Source of the DNA: Pollenia angustigena
Taxonomy: Eukaryota > Arthropoda > Insecta > Diptera > Polleniidae
Direction: 5' to 3'
Assembly: GCA_930367215.1 (NCBI GenBank)
Contig: OV884060.1
Span: forward strand, 100,526,151 to 100,590,150
Length of the DNA: 64,000 bases
Shown: positions 45,801-56,027 of the stretch, one piece after another
Layout of the letters: every line of letters starts with the position of its first letter
Position numbering within the stretch: the stretch's first letter is position 1
Made by a program: the position numbers and the translations under genes
Notes under the pieces: model-generated
What the model was told of the DNA's origin: nothing
The model's database searches: none
The model's input: the letters and a program-made list of their open reading frames with translations, nothing else

Positions 45801-48800
45801 ATGATTAGGATTTGTGGACAATACTATTCTCCATCGTTCTCCATCCCCAGAATTTTTAACAGAGCGAGTTGGACCGACTTATGGCCAATTTACTCTTTTG
45901 AATTCTCTAGGGGATGAACCCAGATTTCTGGAAAGGAGTCAACGTGGGCGAAAAAAAATGATTAGGATTTGTGGACAATACTATTCTCCATCGTTCTCCA
46001 TCCCCAGAATTTTTAACAGAGCGAGTTGGACCGACTTATGGCCAATTTACTCTTTTGAATTCTCTAGGGGATGAACCCAGATTTCTGGAAAAGGAGTCAA
46101 TGTGGGCGAAAAAATATGATTAGGATTTGTGGACAATACTATTCTCCATCGTTTTCCATCCCCAGAATTTTTAACAGAGCGAGTTGGACCGACTTATGGC
46201 CAATTTACTCTTTTGAATTCTCTAGGGGATGAACCCAGATTTCTGGAAAAGGAGTCAACGTGGGCGAAAAAAAATGATTAGGATTTGTGGACAATACTAT
46301 TCTCCATCGTTTTCCATCCCCAGAATTTTTAACAGAGCGAGTTGGACCGACTTATGGCCAATTTACTCTTTTGAATTCTCTAGGGGATGAACCCAGATTT
46401 CTGGAAAAGGAGTCAACGTGGGCGAAAAAAAATGATGAGGATTTGTGGACAATACTATTCTCCATCGTTCTCCATCCCCAGAATTTTTAACAGAGCGAGT
46501 TGGACCGACTTAAGGCCAATTTACTCTTTTGAATTCTCTAGGGGATGAACCCAGATTTCTGGAAAAGGAGTCAACGTGGGCGAAAAAAAATGATTAGGAT
46601 TTGTGGACAATACTATTCTCCATCGTTCTCCATCCCCAGAATTTTTAACAGAGCGAGTTGGACCGACTTATGGCCAATTTACTCTTTTGAATTCTCTATG
46701 GGATGAACCCAGATTTCTGGAAAAGGAGTCAACGTGGGCGAAAAAAAATGATTAGGATTTGTGGACAATACTATTCTCCATCGTTCTCCATCCCCAGAAT
46801 TTTTAACAGAGCGAGTTGGACCGACTTATGGCCAATTTACTCTTTTGAATTCTCTAGGGGATGAACCCAGATTTCTGGAAAAGGAGTCAACGTGGGCGAA
46901 AAAAAATGATTAGGATTTGTGGACAATACTATTCTCCATCGTTTTCCATCCCCAGAATTTTTAACAGAGCGAGTTGGACCGACTTATGGCCAATTTACTC
47001 TTTTGAATTCTCTAGGGGATGAACCCAGATTTCTGGAAAAGGAGTCAACGTGGGCGAAAAAAAATGATGAGGATTTGTGGACAATACTATTCTCCATCGT
47101 TCTCCATCCCCAGAATTTTTAACAGAGCGAGTTGGACCGACTTAAGGCCAATTTACTCTTTTGAATTCTCTAGGGGATGAACCCAGATTTCTGGAAAAGG
47201 AGTCAACGTGGGCGAAAAAAAATGATTAGGATTTGTGGACAATACTATTCTCCATCGTTCTCCATCCCCAGAATTTTTAACAGAGCGAGTTGGACCGACT
47301 TATGGCCAATTTACTCTTTTGAATTCTCTATGGGATGCACCCAGATTTCTGGAAAAGGAGTCAACGTGGGCGAAAAAAAATGATTAGGATTTGTGGACAA
47401 TACTATTCTCCATCGTTCTCCATCCCCAGAATTTTTAACAGAGCGAGTTGGACCGACTTATGGCCAATTTACTCTTTTGAATTCTCTAGGGGATGAACCC
47501 AGATTTCTGGAAAAGGAGTCAACGTGGGCGAAAAAAAATGATTAGGATTTGTGGACAATACTATTCTCCATCGTTCTCCATCCCCAGAATTTTTAACAGA
47601 GCGAGTTGGACCGACTTATGGCCAATTTACTCTTTTGAATTCTCTATGGGATGCACCCAGATTTCTGGAAAAGGAGTCAACGTGGGCGAAAAAAAATGAT
47701 TAGGATTTGTGGACAATACTATTCTCCATCGTTCTCCATCCCAAGAATTTTTAACAGAGCGAGTTGGACCGACTTATGGCCAATTTACCCTTTTGAATTC
47801 TCTAGGGGATGAACCCAGATTTCTGGAAAAGGAGTCAACGTGGGCGAAAAAAATGATTAGGATTTGTGGACAATACTATTCTCCATCGTTCTCCATCCCC
47901 AGAATTTTTAACAGAGCGAGTTGGACCGACTTATGGCCAATTTACTCTTTTGAATTCTCTAGGGGATGAACCCAGATTTCTGGAAAGGAGTCAACGTGGG
48001 CGAAAAAAAATGATTAGGATTTGTGGACAATACTATTCTCAATCGTTCTCCATCCCCAGAATTTTTAACAGAGCGAGTTGGACCGACTTATGGCCAATTT
48101 ACTCTTTTGAATTCTCTAGGGGATGAACCCAGATTTCTGGAAAAGGAGTCAATGTGGGCGAAAAAAAATGATTAGGATTTGTGGACAGTGCTATTCTCCA
48201 TCGTTTTCCATCCCCAGAATTTTTAACAGAGTGAGTTGGACCGACTTATGGCCAATTTTTTTTTTGAATTCTCTAGGGGATTAACCCAGATTTCTGGAAA
48301 AGGAGTCAACGTGGGCGAAAAAAAATGATTAGGATTTGTGGACAATACTATTCTCTATCGTTTTCCATCCCCAGAATTTTTAACAGAGCGAGTTGGACCG
48401 ACTTATGGCCAATTTACTCTTTTGAATTCTCTAGGGGATGAACCCAGATTTCTGGAAAAGGAGTCAACGTGGGCGAAAAAAAATGATTAGGATTTGTGGA
48501 CAATACTATTCTCCATCGTTCTCCATCCCCAGAACTTTTAACAGAGCGAGTTGGACCGACTTATGGCCAATTTACTCTTTTGAATTCTCTAGGGGATGAA
48601 CCCAGATTTCTGGAAAAGGAGTCAACGTGGGCGAAAAAAAATGATTAGGATTTGTGGACAATACTATTCTCCATCGTTCTCCATCCCCAGAACTTTTAAC
48701 AGAGCGAGTTGGACCGACTTATGGCCAATTTACTCTTTTGAATCCTCTAGGGGATGAACCCAGATTTCTGGAAAAGGAGTCAACGTGGGCGAAAAAAAAA

Positions 48801-50030
48801 TAATGATGAGGATTTGTGGACAATACTATTCTCCATCGTTCTCCATCCCCAGAGTTTTAACAGAGCGAGTTGGACCGACTTATGGCCAATTTACTCTTTT
48901 GAATTATCTAGGGGATGAACCCAGATTTCTGGAAAAGGAGTCAACGTGGGCGAAAAAAAATGAATAGGATTTGTGGACAATACTATTCTCCATCGTTCTC
49001 CATCCCCAGAATTTTTAACAGAGTGAGTTGGACCGACTTATGGCCAATTTACTCTTTTGAATTCTCTAGGGGATGCACCCAGATTTTTGGAAAAGGAGTC
49101 AACGTGGGCGAAAAAAAATGATTAGGATTTGTGGACAATACTATTCTCTATCGTTTTCCATCCCCAGAATTTTTAACAGAGCGAGTTGGACCGACTTATG
49201 GCCAATTTACTCTTTTGAATTCTCTAGGGGATGAACCCAGATTTCTGGAAAAGGAGTCAACGTGGGCGAAAAAAAATGATTAGGATTTGTGGACAATACT
49301 ATTCTCCATCGTTCTCCATCCCCAGAACTTTTAACAGAGCGAGTTGGACCGACTTATGGCCAATTTACTCTTTTGAATTCTCTAGGGGATGAACCCAGAT
49401 TTCTGGAAAAGGAGTCAACGTGGGCGAAAAAAAAATGATGAGGATTTGTGGACAATACTATTCTCCATCGTTCTCCATCCCCAGAATTTTTAACAGAGCG
49501 AGTTGGACCGACTTATGGCCAATTTACTCTTTTGAATTATCTAGGGGATGAACCCAGATTTCTGGAAAAGGAGTCAACGTGGGCGAAAAAAAATGAATAG
49601 GATTTGTGGACAGTACTATTCTCCATCGTTCTCCATCCCCAGAATTTTTAACAGAGCGAGTTGGACCGACTTATGGCCAATTTACTCTTTTGAATTCTCT
49701 AGGGGATGCACCCAGATTTTTGGAAAAGGAGTCAACGTGGGCGAAAAAAAATGATTAGGATTTGTGGACAATACTATTCTCCATCGTTCTCCATCCCAAG
49801 AATTTTTAACAGAGCGAGTTGGACCGACTTATGGCCAATTTACTCTTTTGAATTCTCTAGGGGATGAACCCAGATTTCTGGAAAAGGAGTCAACGTGGGC
49901 GAAAAAAAATGATTAGGATTTGTGGACAATACTATTTTCCATCGTTCTCCATCCCCAGAATTTTTAACAGAGTGAGTTGGACAGACTTATGGCCAATTTA
50001 CTCTTTTGAATTCTCTAGGGGATGAACCCT
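39832..50030 (+). repeat. Tandem array of ~65 units of 158 bp
   Basis: Each unit contains GATGAACCCAGATTTCTGG, GAGTCAACGTGGGCG, ATTTGTGGACAATACTATTC, CAGAGCGAGTTGGACCGAC and a GAATTC site. Units are 156-159 bp and differ at a few sites (TTTTCC/TTCTCC, GATTAGG/GATGAGG, GGAAAAGG/GGAAAGG). One unit near 42863 lacks about 53 bp. Short open frames appear in each unit, but the period is not a multiple of three, so they shift and stop. I treat the array as non-coding. Confidence 0.92.
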
Positions 50031-51001
50031 AGACTCCTTTTCCAGAAATCTGGGTTCATCCCCTAGAGAATTCAAAAGAGTAAATTGGCCATAAGTCGGT
50101 CCAACTCGCTCTGTTAAAAATTCTGGGGATGGAGAACGATGGAGAATAGTATTGTCCACAAATCCTCATCATTTTTTTTCGCCCACGTTGACTCCTTTTC
50201 CAGAAATCTGGGTTCATCCCCTAGAGAATTCAAAAGAGTAAATTGGCCATAAGTCGGTCCAACTCGGTCTGTTAAAAATTCTGGGGATGGAAAACGATGG
50301 AGAATAGTATTGTCCACAAATCCTAATCATTTTTTTTCGCCCACGTTGACTCCTTTTCCAGAAATCTGGGTTCATCCCCTAGAGAATTCAAAAGAGTAAA
50401 TTGGCCATAAGTCGGTCCAACTCGCTCTGTTAAAAATTCTGGGGATGGAAAACGATGGAGAATAGTATTGTCCACAAATCCTAATCATTTTTTTTCGCCC
50501 ACGTTGACTCCTTTTCCAGAAATCTGGGTTCATCCCCTAGAGAATTCAAAAGAGTAAATTGGCCATAAGTCGGTCCAACTCGCTCTGTTAAAAATTCTGG
50601 GGATGGAAAACGATGGAGAATAGTATTGTCCACAAATCCTAATCATTTTTTTTCGCCCACGTTGACTCCTTTTCCAGAAATCTGGGTTCATCCCCTAGAG
50701 AATTCAAAAGAGTAAATTGGCCATAAGTCGGTCCAACTCGCTCTGTTAAAAATTCTGGGGATGGAAAACGATGGAGAATAGTATTGTCCACAAATCCTAA
50801 TCATTTTTTTTTTCGCCCACGTTGACTCCTTTTCCAGAAATCTGGGTTCATCCCCTAGAGAATTCAAAAGAGTAAATTGGCCATAAGTCGGTCCAACTCG
50901 CTCTGTTAAAAATTCTGGGGATGGAGAACGATGGAGAATAGTATTGTCCACAAATCCTAATCATTTTTTTTCGCCCACGTTGACTCCTTTTCCAGAAATC
51001 T
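50031..51001 (-). repeat. Inverted array of ~6 units of the 158-bp repeat
   Basis: Reverse complements of the units at 39832-50030. The switch point reads GGGATGAACCC|TAGACTCC, joining two units head to head. Units here carry mostly the TTTTCC variant. Confidence 0.9.
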
Positions 51002-51135
51002 GGACTTATCCATGATTACAGCATTAACATTAGGTCTGTTAAGTAGTTAACATTGTTCTGTTAACATAACAGAATGTGTCTAGGGTTATAAATTTTAAAA
51101 TTTAACTTCACACACATAAACATTTTAGGTGATGA

Positions 51136-52100
51136 TAAATACGTATTTAACTAGCGGAGACATCCACCACATTTTCTTAGCAGCAACTGTTTGCAGTTAA
51201 CATTGCACTTAACAGTGCTGCTATAATAGAATAAAGTGAATTCAGAACGATTTTCAGGGAAATGGAACTGGATGCACATAAAAATATAGTTCTTTAGAGG
51301 ATTCTGCTAATGGTATATCTGAAATAATTCTGAAAATTAGGCAAATTGAATGTTAAAAAAGTGCTATTTTGAAAAATGTTAAAAGTGGACTTTATGGACA
51401 TTGGACAATTTGGAGAAATGGTGATGGGTAACAAAATAACATGATATAGGAATAGGGGAGAAAAGAGTCCTAAAGAGGATTCTGGTAGTGGGATATCTGA
51501 AATAATATTGGAATTTCTGAAAATAGCACTTTTTTAAAATTAAATTTTCCTAATTTTCAGAATTATTTGAGATATACCACTAATAGGGTCCTAAAGAGGA
51601 CCCCTTGGAGCAACATTTCCATATAGTTTGTTTCCGTTACCATTCCATATTTTTCCAAAATAGTCACTAATCTTCGCCAGAAATTTTCGTAAAAAACCAA
51701 ATTTTTCAAATCCTAATTTCTGAAATTCCAATATTATTTCAGATATCCCACTACCAGAATCTTTAGGACTCTTTTCTCCCCCATTCCTATATGGTGTTAT
51801 TTTGTAACCCATCACCATTTCTTCAAATTGTCCAATGTCCATAAAGTCCACTTTTAACATTTTTCAAAATTGCACTTTTTTAACATTCAATTTGCCTAAT
51901 TTTCAGAATTATTTGAGATATACCACTAGCAGAATCCTGTAAAGAACTATATTTTTATGTGCAGCCAGTTCCATTTCCCTGAAAATCGTCCTGAATTCAC
52001 TTTATTCTATTATAGCAGCACTGTAAAGTGCAATGTAAACTGCAAACAGTTGCTGCTAAGAAAATGTGGTGGATGTATCCGCTAGTTAAATACGTATTTA
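51136..52100. mobile_element. Palindromic element of about 950 bp in the Penelope reverse transcriptase
   Basis: Both borders carry TAAATACGTATTTA (51136-51149 and 52087-52100), next to inverted ends ACTAGCGGA. Arms of about 430 bp are diverged complements (GCAGCAACTGTTTGCAGTT, GTGAATTCAG, GGACTTTATGGACATTGGAC). The target duplication is ambiguous because the border word is itself palindromic. No coding sequence. Confidence 0.75.
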
Positions 52101-52731
52101 TCTTCACACACATAAGGATCCTACTAGCAGATTTCAGAAAATTAACAATAATTTTGTTGAAGAACTTTTTAAATTGAAAAAAACTTCCATATCTGTAGCA
52201 CCAAGATTATATGGATTACCAAAAATTCATAAAGAAAATTTTCCATTAAGACCAATTTGTTCGTCTATAAATTCACGTTCACATGATTTATGTAAATATA
52301 TTTCGAATATACTTAAGAAGTTAACAGAGAATTCTTAGTATAATGTTATGAATTCTGTACAATTTAAAAATAGGGTAAAAAATGTTTCTATTCAAGACAA
52401 TGAAAAATTAATATCACTTGATGTTGTTTCGTTATTTCCTAGTATTCCAGTTGACTTGCCTATTAGAATTATAGAGGAAAATTGGGATAAAATTTCGGTG
52501 ATAACGAATATAAATCAAGATTTGTTTTTTAAAATGATTAAATTATGTGTAGTTGATAATAGATATTTTCAGTTTGATAATAAAATATATGCACAGGAAA
52601 AGGGGCTTCCAATGGGTTCACCAGCATCTCCACTATTTGCTGATATTGTGATGGAAAAATTATTAGATTTTAAAAAAGATACTGAAGGTTTAGCTCAGAT
52701 TTATAGATATTTATTGAATAAGAATAAATAG
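52101..52731 (+). pseudogene. Penelope reverse transcriptase fragment
   Basis: After the insertions the frame reads HKDPTSRFQKINNNFVEELF, VAPRLYGLPKIHKENFPLRP, SLDVVSLFPSIPVDL and EKGLPMGSPASPLFADIVME, all Penelope reverse-transcriptase blocks including the first catalytic aspartate. A TAG at 52336-52338 interrupts it. Directly after MEKLL it jumps to DFKKDTEGLAQIYRYLLNK, the last residues of the GIY-YIG domain. The YxDD box and nearly all of the endonuclease are therefore deleted. Confidence 0.85.
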
Positions 52732-52994
52732 GTTGACGAAAAGGGAAATAGGTTTAGATCTATGGTTGTTTTCTAAAATAATGTTTAGATGGCTTAAGTT
52801 AGATTTGTTAAAACAAATTTTTGACGAAAAAGGGAAATATTTTAAAATTGTTTTTTCCTCTTTTTAATTTTTTAATATTTTGATTTTGTGAAATGTTATT
52901 GTTGAATGTTGAAAAAATTTTTAAATTTATATAATTTTAATTTTTATTAATTGTCAAACATAATTTTTGTTAATTTTTATTAAAATTTATAAAT

Positions 52995-54479
52995 GAGTTA
53001 AAACACGTCAAACCATCACGAAAAATGGCATTTTCGGCATCAGCACCTCCGATTTGAATGAAATTCAACACAAATGTTATATGTAATTGGACTTAAACAA
53101 AACATAAATTTCAGACCCCACATTCTTTCGGCATCCGAAATATGACGTCATAAAAATGTGAAAAATGTTTAAAAAAACACAAAAGTCTCCTTACAAAAGG
53201 GGATAGAACTCTTGAACTACGCAAGATAATTTAGTTTTTTTGGTATCGTTTTAAAGGTGAAAGTGCACCCTTTAAAATGATATGCATATTGTGTTTTTCT
53301 AAGAAAAGGTCAAAGGTAAATTTTTGGGGTCTTGAGTTCAAAGGTCCATATCTAGAAAAGTATATTTTTTAAAATTCTTAAAAAAATATATGTTAAGTAT
53401 TATACCCTCTTCAACATTTGCAGAAAATTTAATGGTGGAGACTCGATTGGTGTCAGAGTTATATACCAGAACGTGATTCTAAGTATGTTTTGTGTTCAAA
53501 AATCCCTTGTTGTTGTTGTATTTTAATTATTTTTTTCAGTATATCTGGAGAACGGCAAGAGCCAAAGTTTCCAAATTTAGTACACAAATTTTAGTTATCA
53601 ATACACACCATCCCACAAAATGTGGCCGGGATTGGAGAAGTGGGCGTGGTACCTCCCGTACAAAAAATATCAAAAATTTTTTGTATCTGAACCGATTTTT
53701 CCGAGTTTTTCAGAGAATATTTCCTACTAAAGATTTCCGATCTTTTGCTATATACGGCGTAACCATAGATCATATGACAGTCCAAAGAATCAGGTTTTTA
53801 TACAATTTTTGATATTTCTTGTACGGGAGGTACCACGCCCACTTCTCCAATCCCGACCACATTTCGTGGGATGGTGTGTATTGATAACTAAAATTTGTGT
53901 ACAAAATTTGGAAACTTTTGCTCTTGCCGTTCTCCAGATATACTGAAAAAAATAATTAAAATACAACAACAACAAGGGATTTTTGAACACAAAACATACT
54001 TAGAATCACGTTCTGGTATATAACTCTAACACCAATCGAGTCTCCACCTTTAAATTTTCTGCAAATGTTGAAGAGGGTATAATACTCAACATATATTTTT
54101 TTAAGAATTTTAAAAAATATACTTTTCTAGATATGGAGCTTTGAACTCAAGACGCCAATAATTGAGCTTTGACCTTTTCTTAGAAAAACACAATATGCAT
54201 ATCATTTTAAAGGGTGCACTTTCACCTTTAAAACGATACCAATAAAACTAAATTATCTTGCGTAGTTCAAGAGTTCTATCCCCTTTTGTAAGGAGACTTT
54301 TGAGGTTTTTTCACATTTTTCTCATCTTTTATGACGTCATATTTCGGAAGCCGAAAGAATTTGGGGTCTGAAAATTTATGTTTTGTTAAAGTCCAATAAC
54401 ATTCAACATTTGTGTTGAATTTCATTCAAATCGGAGGTGATGATGCCGAACGACTTAACGGTTTGACATGGATTCACTC
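52995..54479. mobile_element. Palindromic element of 1485 bp in the Penelope terminal repeat
   Basis: Arms of about 730 bp are near-complementary around 53740. Ends GAGTTAAAACACGTCAAACC and, reversed, GAGTGAATCCATGTCAAACC. The empty site (TTATAAATATAATATCCTG) is present at about 38735 and inverted near 36935, giving a 4-bp AAAT duplication (52991-52994 and 54480-54483). Opposed open frames in the arms reflect the palindrome only. A related single arm lies at 32950-33080. Confidence 0.85.
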
Positions 54480-54486
54480 AAATATA

Positions 54487-54522
54487 ATATCCTGAAGAAG
54501 ATTTCCAAAGGATATCGATAAT
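54487..54522 (+). ncRNA. Broken hammerhead-like motif
   Basis: Copy of 38744-38784 that keeps CTGAAGA and the 5' strand of stem II. A deletion of about 8 bases removes the GAAA core, so it should be inactive. Confidence 0.5.
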
Positions 54523-54625
54523 AAAAATATACGAAATATTTAAAATAAAAGTGACCTTAAGCTCAAATATTAATAAAGAAGAAAAATATTTAAAAAAGGT
54601 CGAAAAAATTAGAATAAGATTATAC

Positions 54626-54773
54626 AGTTTAAACGAAACAAACCTTTAAAACGCGAATTCACCCACCACCCGGTTTTACAGATCACTAGGTCGGATTGTT
54701 TTATTGGAATTTTATTGGCAATAGAATTTACATGTTTAAAAAACGCTAAACGATATTATTAATGTAGCTCAGT
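54626..54773. repeat. Partial relative of the 222-bp MITE
   Basis: Shares AACAAACCTTTA, AACGCGAATT, CACCACCCGG and GGCAATAGAATTT with 37190-37310, and ends near GTAGCTCAG. Confidence 0.55.
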
Positions 54774-55192
54774 TATTTTAATGTACATATTTATTTTTAA
54801 ACATTCGATAACAAAATTTTTAAAGAAAAAATTCGATTTAGCGATTTTATTCAACTAATTTTTTTTTTTTTTTTTTTGCTGCCTATTTAACTAAGTATGA
54901 ACCCAACAAACACGAAGACAAACCTTTGATACAGAGTTCCCAGTTTTATTTTAAGCCTTATCCCCAATTTGTGATTTTTCATCCCTAAAAATCCCCAAAA
55001 TATCAATTTTCTTATCCCCAAAAATCCCCACATTTTCTTAAAAATAAAATACATAATATTATGTCAATGGAAAAATATGCATACATCGATTTATTTAAAT
55101 AAATCCATTTGTGTAATGTAATTAAAGCTAATGTTATTTATTCTTTGAGTTCTAGTATCTATGTACACATGTATAGTATGTAACAAGTTTGG

Positions 55193-55975
55193 TTTTTTAT
55201 ACCCTTCACCTCAGGTGGAAAAGGGTATATATAAGTTTGTCATTCCGTTTGTAATTTCTACAATATTGATCTAAGACCCTATAAAGTATATATATTCTGG
55301 GTCCTTATGAGGAGAGAACTTGATTTAACCATGTGATGTCCATCTACCCCCCCCCCCCTCTTCTGGATTTTCGTTATCACCCTTCTTTATTATTTCATAT
55401 ATATAACGAAATAATTTTTACAAATAGAAATTAGGATTTTTTGTGTTTTTTTGCTACTTAAAAACTCGCCAAAAAAGATAAAAGAAAACAAACAAACACA
55501 CATACATACATGGCACAAACTATTTTGGTGAATATATTTCCCAACTTTGCTATTGCGGTGAACAAAAACATCAAAAGTAATTAAAACTCAACTTTGTTGA
55601 ATTTTGTGAACAGTAAACGTGCCATATTTCATTTTAATGATATTCGATTAACGTTCCTTCATGGTTCAGTTGTCTAGGGGGTGTGTTAAGTTAGAAACTG
55701 AGAGTTCCCTGGTTCGAATCTTGGTTTTTTTAAAAAGAAAATTTTTTTTTTAATATTTTAATTTTTTTTTATGTTCTAAAACGATTTAAAAAAAAATACC
55801 AGTTTTCGCTTTTTAAATTTTATTTATAATGAAGTTTTAAGTATTGTTAATATGTATGTATATGTAAAAATTATTTAGGTTTTGTCTATAGTTGCTCTGT
55901 ATTCTGCTCGCACAATGGTGAAGGGTATATAAGATTCGGCACAGCCGAATATAGCACTCTTACTTGTTTTTATTT
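55193..55975 (+). repeat. Dispersed repeat with terminal hairpin and internal tRNA-like segment
   Basis: Starts CACCTCAGGTGGAAAAGGG, TATATATAAGTTTGTC. Ends GGTGAAGGGTATATAAGATT with the hairpin ATTCGGC-ACA-GCCGAAT (55934-55950) and TCTTACTTG. Same family as 32562-33190. The hairpin near the 3' end hints at a rolling-circle (Helitron-like) origin, but no Helitron ends are proven. Confidence 0.6.
55660..55728 (+). repeat. tRNA-like sequence (SINE head or tRNA relic)
   Basis: GGTTCAGTTGTCTAGG resembles an A-box region. GGTTCGAATCTTGG (55711-55724) is a good B-box. It is followed by a T-rich tract, and no complete cloverleaf is apparent. Confidence 0.5.
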
Positions 55976-56027
55976 ATGTGCACATGTGCCTATGTTTTTT
56001 TTTAAAGAGCTCCTAATAACTCATATT

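Larger units (their letters stand above)
39716..51117. mobile_element. 11.4-kb Foldback-like element filled with 158-bp repeats
   Basis: Ends ATGTGTGTGAAG and, reversed, the same. The outer ~116 bp (39716-39831 and 51002-51117) are identical inverted copies. A perfect 9-bp duplication, AAACATTTT, flanks it (39707-39715 and 51118-51126). Inside are about 65 head-to-tail 158-bp units on the plus orientation, then a switch at about 50030 to about six units in inverse orientation. A 9-bp duplication plus long tandem-repeat inverted arms is the pattern of Drosophila Foldback elements (Mutator-related). No transposase gene is present. Identity of the ends suggests a recent insertion or recent homogenisation. 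Confidence 0.88.
38380..54610 (+). mobile_element. Penelope-like element, plus orientation, split by three insertions
   Basis: Terminal repeat (38380-38880), N-terminal coding (38997-39706), reverse transcriptase (52101-52731), then the downstream terminal repeat (about 52800-54610). It is interrupted by the Foldback-like element 39716-51117, the palindrome 51136-52100 and, inside the second terminal repeat, the palindrome 52995-54479. The first terminal repeat contains a ~155-bp hammerhead-bearing insertion. Terminal direct repeats are normal for Penelope and are not true LTRs. Confidence 0.82.

Noticed and set aside
40672..49754. Dozens of 60-138-codon open frames with the same peptide (TERVGPTYGQFTLLNS)
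   Set aside because: They follow the 158-bp tandem repeat. The period shifts the frame in every unit and each frame soon stops, so this is repeat DNA rather than a gene family.
39832..50030. CRISPR-like repeat array
   Set aside because: Units are long, contiguous and without unique spacers, and the genome is eukaryotic.
53492..53990. Opposed open frames with identical starts
   Set aside because: Palindrome artefact of the element 52995-54479.
38380..54610. LTR retrotransposon suggested by long direct repeats
   Set aside because: The coding content is Penelope-type (GIY-YIG, KDPTS/GLPMGSP reverse transcriptase) with no gag, protease or integrase. The repeats are Penelope terminal repeats.
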